From the NCBI GenBank assembly GCA_027021085.1, contig JALUVB010000088.1, positions 1-5,745 on the forward strand: DNA of 5,745 nt, read 5' to 3'. The position numbers and the translations under genes are program-made. Source of the stretch: a bacterium (lineage in GTDB: Bacteria > CAIJMQ01 > JAADFP01). The notes under the pieces were generated by a model, which was not told the origin of the DNA, searched no databases, and saw only the letters and a program-made list of their open reading frames with translations. This document shows, in pieces, positions 1 to 4,444 of the stretch. Each line of letters begins with the position of its first letter. Position 1 is the stretch's first letter.

Positions 1-15
1 ACCTGTTTCCTTCAC
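1..15 (-). CDS. Possible start of the next gene (5 codons, cut by window edge)
   Basis: A GTG at 15-13 overlaps the TGA stop of the PSP1 gene (12-14) as GTGA. It is preceded by a purine-rich AGAGGGAG at 19-26, with GAGG six bases before the GTG, which is a good ribosome-binding site. The five visible codons read V(M)-K-E-T-G. This spacing matches the coupled overlaps elsewhere in the cluster, so a further operon gene is likely. A methionyl-tRNA synthetase (metG) often follows a PSP1 gene and often begins with Met-Lys-Glu, but five codons cannot identify a protein, so no name is given. It could also be a chance GTG. Confidence 0.35.
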
Positions 16-812
16 TTTCTCCCTCTCATTATTCTAAAGGGTTTGGTTTTCTGGTGTTCTTTCCAGTCTATTTCTTTCAGCGTGTTGTCTGCCGTTTTTA
101 CGGTTACCTTTCCTCTCAGGATGTCCACCTTCACTACTTCACCCTCTCCCTCGGGAAGAGAGATTTTATTGCCCTCCCGGGGAAAGTTTTTTCTGAGTTC
201 GCGATAAACGGGGTACTCGTAGGAGAGGCAGCATCTTAACCTGCCGCACCATCCTCCGATTTTAAAGGGGTCAAGGGGTAATTTCTGCTCCTTTGCTGTG
301 CGGATATTGACTGCCTCAAAATTTTTCAGGAACCCCGCACAGCAGAGGGGATAACCGCAGGGCCCGATACCTTTAAGAAGTTTTGCTTTGTCCCGTGCTC
401 CGATTTGCCTCATCTCAATCCTTACCCTGAATATACGTGCCAGGTCTTTTACCAGGGTGCGGAAGTCTACCCTGCCGGGTGCAGTAAAATAAAAGGTAAT
501 CTTGTCCCGGTTATACTCTGCCTTAACTCGCACCAATGCCATGGGTAAGAGCAATTCCTTTATTTTTTCTTTGCATACCCGGTAGGCTTCTTTTTCCATG
601 GATTTAATCGCCTCCAGGTTTTTAATCTCCTCCTTTTCCATTACCTTTATTATGCGGGGGAGGGGGATATTGTTGCCGGCGGGAAGTTTGCCTCTTACCC
701 TGCCCCATCTTTCTCCTTCTGCCAGGCACCAGGTACCCACATTTATCTCTTCTTCGCTCTGAAACCATCCTCCCTTTTCTTCTCTCTCCAGCCAGAGATA
801 GTAGAAAGCCAT
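12..812 (-). CDS. ricT: PSP1 domain protein, RicT/YaaT family
   Basis: A 266-residue protein with the PSP1 C-terminal domain at about residues 90-210. The hallmark block runs from RIEMRQIGARD (131-141) through GIGPCGYPLCC (148-158) to WCGRLRCC (188-195). It holds six cysteines: C152, C157, C158, C189, C194 and C195. In Bacillus the homologue YaaT/RicT forms a complex with RicA and RicF that carries [4Fe-4S] clusters and supports RNase Y-dependent mRNA processing; cysteines in this block are the likely ligands. The N-terminal 60 residues are more variable. The start is firm: AAGGAG lies five bases before the ATG. It follows the holB-type gene by 13 bases, as in the Bacillus holB-yaaT order. 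RicA and RicF are not in this window, so the Bacillus role is inferred from family and context only. Confidence 0.9.
   Translation of the reverse strand: MAFYYLWLEREEKGGWFQSEEEINVGTWCLAEGERWGRVRGKLPAGNNIPLPRIIKVMEKEEIKNLEAIKSMEKEAYRVCKEKIKELLLPMALVRVKAEYNRDKITFYFTAPGRVDFRTLVKDLARIFRVRIEMRQIGARDKAKLLKGIGPCGYPLCCAGFLKNFEAVNIRTAKEQKLPLDPFKIGGWCGRLRCCLSYEYPVYRELRKNFPREGNKISLPEGEGEVVKVDILRGKVTVKTADNTLKEIDWKEHQKTKPFRIMRGRK
19..26 (-). promoter_or_regulatory. Ribosome-binding site inside the 3' end of the PSP1 gene
   Basis: AGAGGGAG on the minus strand lies three bases before the GTG at 15-13, with the GAGG core six bases away. It falls within the last codons of the upstream gene and supports reading that GTG as a start codon. 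Confidence 0.4.
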
Positions 813-817
813 TTTTA

Positions 818-823
818 CTCCTT
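818..823 (-). promoter_or_regulatory. Strong Shine-Dalgarno site of the PSP1 gene
   Basis: AAGGAG on the minus strand, five bases before the ATG at 812-810. It is the clearest ribosome-binding site in the window and lies in the 13-base gap after the holB-type stop codon, so this gene can be initiated independently of coupling. Confidence 0.75.
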
Positions 824-825
824 GT

Positions 826-1938
826 TTATCTGGGTTCTAAGTCAATAATTGTCCAGAAGAGACTGGTAAAGGTAAGGGTAAGGTTGGCATTTCTCTCCAG
901 GAACAATTTTGTCTTTTCTAATGTTTCCAATTTATGTTCCAGTTTTTCCATAGAACAGGCACTTAATTTCTTAACTATTATTATACTATCAGAATTGAGT
1001 ATATCTTTCCTTCCTTTCTTATACATCACGGCATCCCAGAACAGGGAGTAAAGGAGAGAAAGTATCTGGGTAAGAAAAATTTTTATTTTTTCTTCCACCT
1101 CTGATAAGTACTGGTTTTCTTTGTCTTTGGCAGAGGATTTTCCTTCCACGGCTCGGATTTCCTTCATTTTTTTCTCTATTGCCTCTTTGTTTTTTTTCTT
1201 GCTTGTTTTTACCTTCTCATTGATAAGCTCGGTAAGCCGGGAGACGCGGGAGAAAATGGGAGATTTACTCTTTAATAGTTCCAGGATTTTTCCCCTCAGC
1301 TCCCATATCTCCATTTCCTTCCACAACTTTATCAGTTCTTCATCACCCCCCGTGATGGAGTAGAAGAGGGAAGCCTTTTCCCGCTCCCAGCCCGAGACCT
1401 CTTCTATCCAGTCCAATACTTTTTCCCGGGGAGGGATGAAGAATCTGACTCTATCGCAGCGAGAGACGATGGTGGGGAGAAGAAGCTCCGGCCGGGGAGA
1501 TAAGAGAATGAGAGTGGTGAAAGCGGGCGGCTCTTCCAGAATCTTGAGAAGTGCATTGGCTGATTCTACGTTTAAGCGATGGGCATTTTCTATCACCACC
1601 ACTTTCCACCTGCCTTCCAGGTGGGAGAGATGAACTTTTTCTTTTAGCTCTCTGATTTTGTTTATGCCAATGCGTGAGGCTGCGCCGCCGGGCTTTATCC
1701 TGATAAAATCCGGGTGAACATCTGCCTCTATTTTTTTACAGGAAGTGCAGTGGTCGCAGGGCTCTCCGTTGCTTCTGTTTGTGCAGTTCAACGCCTTGGC
1801 AAATTCGCGCGCGGCTGTATCTCTTACCCACTTGATGCCTCCGTGGAAAAGATAGCAGGGAGAGATACGCTCCTTATTTATGGATTTCTTGAGGTAGTTT
1901 ATAGGGAGGTCTTCGCCTATTATTTTTTGAAAAGACAT
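826..1938 (-). CDS. holB: DNA polymerase III delta' subunit (clamp loader)
   Basis: A 370-residue AAA+ clamp-loader protein of the DnaX/HolB family. The DnaX-like zinc site is seen as C52, C61, C64 and C67. The conserved sensor/helix block ESANALLKILEEPP (125-138) and the SRC motif (159-161, arginine finger region) are intact. The P-loop position reads GGIKWVRDT (33-41) and lacks the GKT needed to bind ATP; the Walker B acidic pair is also altered (IENAH, 116-120). That pattern suits delta', the non-ATPase stator, rather than the tau/gamma motor. A lysine/glutamate-rich stretch at about 242-283 precedes the C-terminal domain, which ends in the family-like LERNANLTL (347-355). It overlaps the 3' end of tmk by 19 bases, and tmk-holB is a widespread pairing. 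The ribosome-binding site is weak (AAGAAG, eight bases from the ATG), so translation is probably coupled to tmk. Confidence 0.92.
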   Translation of the reverse strand: MSFQKIIGEDLPINYLKKSINKERISPCYLFHGGIKWVRDTAAREFAKALNCTNRSNGEPCDHCTSCKKIEADVHPDFIRIKPGGAASRIGINKIRELKEKVHLSHLEGRWKVVVIENAHRLNVESANALLKILEEPPAFTTLILLSPRPELLLPTIVSRCDRVRFFIPPREKVLDWIEEVSGWEREKASLFYSITGGDEELIKLWKEMEIWELRGKILELLKSKSPIFSRVSRLTELINEKVKTSKKKNKEAIEKKMKEIRAVEGKSSAKDKENQYLSEVEEKIKIFLTQILSLLYSLFWDAVMYKKGRKDILNSDSIIIVKKLSACSMEKLEHKLETLEKTKLFLERNANLTLTFTSLFWTIIDLEPR

Positions 1939-2543
1939 GGCAAAACTTCTTTTTCTACTATATCCAGCACCTTTTTCAGGACGACATCTTTACCCTCTTC
2001 CACTTCAATGATTTTTATCCTCTCAGGTTCGCTTCGGGCAATTTTTAAGTACCCTTCCTTTACTTTATTGTGGAAAGAGAGGGGCTCATTCTCAATACGG
2101 TCTCTGCCTGCCTTCAGGAAACCCAGGGGGGAAGGAGTGGTGAGCAGGAAGGTAATCCCCGGCTTAATACTGTGGGTTACCCTGTGGTTCATTTCTTTTA
2201 TCCAGTCCAGGGGCAATCCTCTCCCGTATCCCTGATAGGCAAGGGTTGAATCTGTGAATCTGTCCAGGATTACCACCTTTCCCTGTTCCAGGTCGGGAAT
2301 TATTCTCTTATCCACCAGTTCACTCCTGGCGGCAAAGTAAAGGAGAGCCTCGCTCAGGGGGGAAACATTGGTATAGAGAAGAATCTCTCTTATCTTTTCT
2401 CCTGCTTCTGTTCCGCCCGGTTCTCTGTAAAGGGAAACAGGAAGATTTTTATCTGTAAGGTACTTTATCAAACCTTCTGCGATGGTGCTTTTCCCGCAGC
2501 CTTCAGTGCCCTCGATGCTTAAAAGATATCCGCTGTTGAACAT
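1920..2543 (-). CDS. tmk: Thymidylate kinase (dTMP kinase)
   Basis: Phosphorylates dTMP to dTDP with ATP in the cytoplasm, on the route to dTTP. Numbered from the ATG at 2543 (207 residues): P-loop EGTEGCGKST at 11-20, substrate motif REPGGTEAG at 40-48, the DRFTDSTLAYQG block at 94-105 and the LID-type GRDRIE at 146-151. Family length is about 200-215. A GTG at 2567 would add eight residues (Met-Asn-Ser-Lys-Lys-Asn-Arg-Asp). I prefer the ATG because known family members have only a few residues before the P-loop strand, and because the GTG lies inside the 7-base repeat array. Neither start has a well-spaced ribosome-binding site; AGGG is only two bases before the ATG. The segment that usually carries an acidic residue after the core strand reads LLTTPSP. 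The gene overlaps the holB-type start by 19 bases. Confidence 0.93.
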   Translation of the reverse strand: MFNSGYLLSIEGTEGCGKSTIAEGLIKYLTDKNLPVSLYREPGGTEAGEKIREILLYTNVSPLSEALLYFAARSELVDKRIIPDLEQGKVVILDRFTDSTLAYQGYGRGLPLDWIKEMNHRVTHSIKPGITFLLTTPSPLGFLKAGRDRIENEPLSFHNKVKEGYLKIARSEPERIKIIEVEEGKDVVLKKVLDIVEKEVLPCLFKK

Positions 2544-2559
2544 ATCCCTATTTTTCTTG

Positions 2560-2649
2560 CTATTCACTCTTTACTATTTACTGCTTACTCTTTCCCCCCG
2601 CTACCCGCTACTTGCTACTAACTACAGGCTACAGTCTATATTCTACCTC
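2560..2649. repeat. Degenerate 7-base tandem array between lpxK and tmk
   Basis: On the plus strand the stretch divides into thirteen units, twelve of 7 bases and one of 6 (2595-2600). Each full unit starts with CT and nine of the twelve start with CTA, for example CTATTTA, CTACCCG, CTACTTG, CTACTAA, CTACAGG and CTACAGT. The phase holds across 90 bases, though the last four bases of each unit vary. On the transcribed minus strand this gives TAG every 7 bases. The array fills the lpxK-tmk gap, supplies the lpxK stop codon (2629-2631) and covers its last six sense codons. It is not CRISPR-like, because there are no spacers. A similar but shorter array follows infB. Confidence 0.7.
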
Positions 2650-3738
2650 ATGGGGTAGAATTTTTCTCAGTTTTTCCGCCAGTATTTCTTCCCCTTCCAG
2701 GAAAGCGAATTCTACCACCAGGGAGTAAACAGGAAAGTTCCCCAGCCCCTTCTCGGGCAACTTGAGGGCATCCTTTTCCGTGGTGATGACAAGGTCTGTA
2801 CCCTGCGATAGAAAAGAGAGTGTTTCCCTTAGCTCATCCTCGTTGTAGAAGTGGTGGTCACGGAACCTGGCTATGCGTTCTACCTTTGCTCCCAGGAGGG
2901 AGAGTGTTTCCTCGAAGTAGTGGGGGTCTCCCACTCCGGAGAATATTCCCACCTTTTTCCCTCTGACTGCTTCAACAGGGAGGCGTTCACTTTTGCTTTC
3001 CGGCAGGGTCTTTTTCTGGAGGAATTTTGCCCGGTGAAAGCCTTTAAGAAAGGGAATGCGGGGGAATTTTTCCTGTAGGGAAGAAATGGTTTCCCTTTTT
3101 ACTTTCTGGCTGTTGGACTTGGTGAAAATTACCAGATCTGCTCTCTGCATGGCATAATAGGGCTCTCTTAGTTTGCCGCGGGGAATGAGATAGTTGTTGC
3201 CGAGAGGGTCTGTTGCGTCTATAAGGAGTATTTCCAGGTCTTTTTGCATTCTGCGGTACTGGAATGCATCATCCAGGATGATACATTCTGTCCGGAAGGC
3301 CTTGTGGAGCATAAGAGAGGCAAGCCGGCGGTTTCTGCCAAAGGATAGGGGGAGGTCGGGCAGTTTTTCTTTCAACAGAAAGGTTTCATCACCTATCTCC
3401 TGCCAGCTGAGAGGGCTTATCTCCTCTTTTCCCAGTAGTCCTTTTTTTCTCGTTGCTCCGTACCCTGTGGTTACCACGCCAATTTTTACACGGGGCTTGA
3501 GTCTGCTGGCCAGGTATTCCACGAAGGGGGTTTTTCCTGTGCCTCCCCAGGTTAGGTTCCCCACGCCAATTACTTTGAAAGGGAGTGGTTCTTTTATCTT
3601 TTTTTTGCGCTTGAGAAGCCAGGATAGGTAATAAAGATAGCTCAGGAATGTGAGCCCGGGGAGGAGCCATTTGTTTTCGCCTTTTATAGCTTTTAAGAGA
3701 AAAGGATAGTTCTCTATTTCCCGTGGGTAATCATGCAT
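2629..3738 (-). CDS. lpxK: Tetraacyldisaccharide 4'-kinase (lipid A pathway)
   Basis: Transfers phosphate from ATP to the 4' position of the tetraacyldisaccharide-1-phosphate lipid A precursor at the inner face of the cytoplasmic membrane. The 369-residue product has an N-terminal hydrophobic stretch (about 24-42) followed by a basic cluster (KRKKK), suiting membrane association. The family P-loop is GNLTWGGTGKTP (60-71). Further family motifs are TGYG (91-94), IGDE (115-118), DDAFQY (156-161, usually DDGxQH), LREP (190-193), FRDHHFYNEDE (292-302) and ITTEKDALKL (318-327). It starts within rbfA: ATG at 3738 overlaps the rbfA stop by eight bases, with no clear Shine-Dalgarno, so coupling is likely. 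Its stop codon and last six sense codons lie in a 7-base repeat array. Family identity is secure; the Gly-to-Ala and His-to-Tyr changes in one active-site motif leave activity slightly open. Confidence 0.94.
   Translation of the reverse strand: MHDYPREIENYPFLLKAIKGENKWLLPGLTFLSYLYYLSWLLKRKKKIKEPLPFKVIGVGNLTWGGTGKTPFVEYLASRLKPRVKIGVVTTGYGATRKKGLLGKEEISPLSWQEIGDETFLLKEKLPDLPLSFGRNRRLASLMLHKAFRTECIILDDAFQYRRMQKDLEILLIDATDPLGNNYLIPRGKLREPYYAMQRADLVIFTKSNSQKVKRETISSLQEKFPRIPFLKGFHRAKFLQKKTLPESKSERLPVEAVRGKKVGIFSGVGDPHYFEETLSLLGAKVERIARFRDHHFYNEDELRETLSFLSQGTDLVITTEKDALKLPEKGLGNFPVYSLVVEFAFLEGEEILAEKLRKILPHEVEYRL
2640..2661. repeat. Perfect 8-base inverted repeat at the 3' end of lpxK
   Basis: ATTCTACC (2640-2647) and GGTAGAAT (2654-2661) are perfect inverted copies around a 6-base loop. 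On the plus strand the stem is followed by TTTT (2662-2665), like a weak intrinsic terminator, but no plus-strand gene was found. In the minus-strand mRNA the stem forms just before the lpxK stop and is preceded by A's rather than followed by U's, so it is not a classical terminator for the operon. It could slow 3' exonucleases or affect coupling to tmk; this is inference. Confidence 0.45.
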
Positions 3739-4063
3739 TAGTTATCGTTTCGTTGCTGTATATTTTCTCCCATTCCTCATCGTAGCAAAAGGTAAAATGT
3801 GGAACGTAGCGGAGTTTGAGCCGGTGGGTAATTTCTCTTTCCAGGTAGGGAGCAGCGCTTCTCATCCCCTCCAGTCCTTCTTCTTTTCTGCCCTCCTCCA
3901 CGCCAAAGGTCATGAAAATACGGGCAGACCTGATATCCGGGGAAACTTCCACCCGGGTAACGGTGCAAAATCCCACGCGTGGGTCTTTAACATCGGCAAG
4001 CAGCATCTGGCTGAGCTCTCTCCTGATTGCTTCTCCCATTCTGAGAATGCGCTTTCTTTTCAT
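3731..4063 (-). CDS. rbfA: Ribosome-binding factor A (30S maturation)
   Basis: A 110-residue KH-fold protein that binds the immature 30S subunit and helps process the 5' end of 16S rRNA, notably in the cold. The N-terminal helix (RMGEAIRREL, 8-17) and the signature KDPRVGFCTVTRVEVSPD (26-43) are clear, as are the ARIFMTF strand and the LRYVPHFTFCYDE strand near residues 83-95. The end is unusual: after the final strand the family normally has a helix of the DxSIExGxxI type, while here the protein ends in a short diverged tail (EEWEKIYSNETITNA). Start is the ATG at 4063, overlapping the DUF503 stop as ATGA. Its 3' end overlaps lpxK by eight bases. The infB-ylxP-rbfA order is conserved in many bacteria. 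Confidence 0.93.
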   Translation of the reverse strand: MKRKRILRMGEAIRRELSQMLLADVKDPRVGFCTVTRVEVSPDIRSARIFMTFGVEEGRKEEGLEGMRSAAPYLEREITHRLKLRYVPHFTFCYDEEWEKIYSNETITNA

Positions 4064-4341
4064 AATATTTCTTTCTCAAAGTTAAGCACTTCCAGGTTTT
4101 TTACCATGTCCCCGAAACTTATCACATTGTCCAGCACTTTTTCTACCTGGACACGGGAACTGTTTATATAGGCGACACCAAGAACAGATTCTCTCCAGGA
4201 CTCCTGCTTTTCTAACTCGCAGACACTAACCTGGAACTTTCTCCGCAGCTTTTCTTTGTAGCTTTGCAGAACCTGTCTTTTATCCTTGAGGCTCTGGGAT
4301 TCAGGGAGATAGATATGGAGCCTCAGAGCACCGATAATCAT
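4060..4341 (-). CDS. ylxP: DUF503 family protein (YlxP-like)
   Basis: A 93-residue protein matching the DUF503/YlxP family: a first strand with a hydrophobic core (MIIGALRLHIYLPES), then SLKDKRQVLQSYKEKLRRKF (17-36) and VSVCELEKQESWRESVLGV (38-56), all typical. The molecular role is not established; its usual place between infB and rbfA suggests a link to ribosome biogenesis or translation. A TGA eight codons upstream in frame (gap 4342-4434) limits the start, and the ATG at 4341 is the best candidate, with a loosely spaced GAGGG eleven bases before it. The stop overlaps the rbfA start as ATGA. It is the first gene after a possible internal promoter. Confidence 0.9.
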   Translation of the reverse strand: MIIGALRLHIYLPESQSLKDKRQVLQSYKEKLRRKFQVSVCELEKQESWRESVLGVAYINSSRVQVEKVLDNVISFGDMVKNLEVLNFEKEIL

Positions 4342-4377
4342 GTCTGAAATGACCCTCTTGTCTCAACTCCACTTTCT

Positions 4378-4406
4378 ATTATACAGGGGATTCTACCCCG
4401 TCTAAA
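4378..4406 (-). promoter_or_regulatory. Possible sigma-70-type promoter for the ylxP-rbfA-lpxK segment
   Basis: On the minus strand TTTAGA (4406-4401; four of six to TTGACA) and a perfect TATAAT (4383-4378) are separated by exactly 17 bases. The -10 box ends 36 bases before the ylxP ATG, leaving room for a short leader. The spacer contains GGGG and CCCC arms (4399-4396 and 4389-4386) around a 6-base loop, a small dyad that might be an operator or chance. The -35 hexamer lies in a unit of the 7-base repeat. Prediction from sequence only. Confidence 0.4.
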
Positions 4407-4444
4407 GTCTATGGTCTAATGTATTCTTCTCTGCTTACTGCTGT
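4402..4444. repeat. Shorter degenerate 7-base array after infB
   Basis: On the plus strand CTAAAGT, CTATGGT and CTAATGT follow in perfect 7-base phase (4402-4422). After ATTCTTC and one extra T come CTGCTTA (4431-4437) and CTGCTGT (4438-4444). The related CTACCCCGT (4393-4401) lies just before. The nine bases CTGCTTACT (4431-4439) recur in the array at 2581-2589. The infB stop codon (4435-4437) is inside the array. With the promoter candidate and the ylxP leader, this accounts for most of the 93-base gap between infB and ylxP. Confidence 0.5.

Noticed and set aside
1714-2235. Open frame of 173 codons on the plus strand, across tmk and the holB-type gene
   Set aside because: Antisense to two well-recognised genes, no family motifs, no ribosome-binding site; a shadow of the minus-strand coding. 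The other plus-strand open frames are the same kind.
2565-2567. GTG as the tmk start
   Set aside because: It lies in the 7-base array and lacks a ribosome-binding site; the extra residues have no family match. Kept as the alternative to ATG 2543, whose own ribosome-binding site is poorly spaced.
2560-2649. CRISPR array
   Set aside because: Units are 7 bases, degenerate and have no spacers; no cas genes nearby.
2640-2665. Intrinsic terminator for a plus-strand transcript
   Set aside because: Stem is AT-rich with only four T's after it, and no plus-strand gene ends here.
3389-3670. 93-codon minus-strand frame inside lpxK
   Set aside because: It is the -1 frame of lpxK, rich in basic and polar residues with no domain; only relevant as a hypothetical slippage product.
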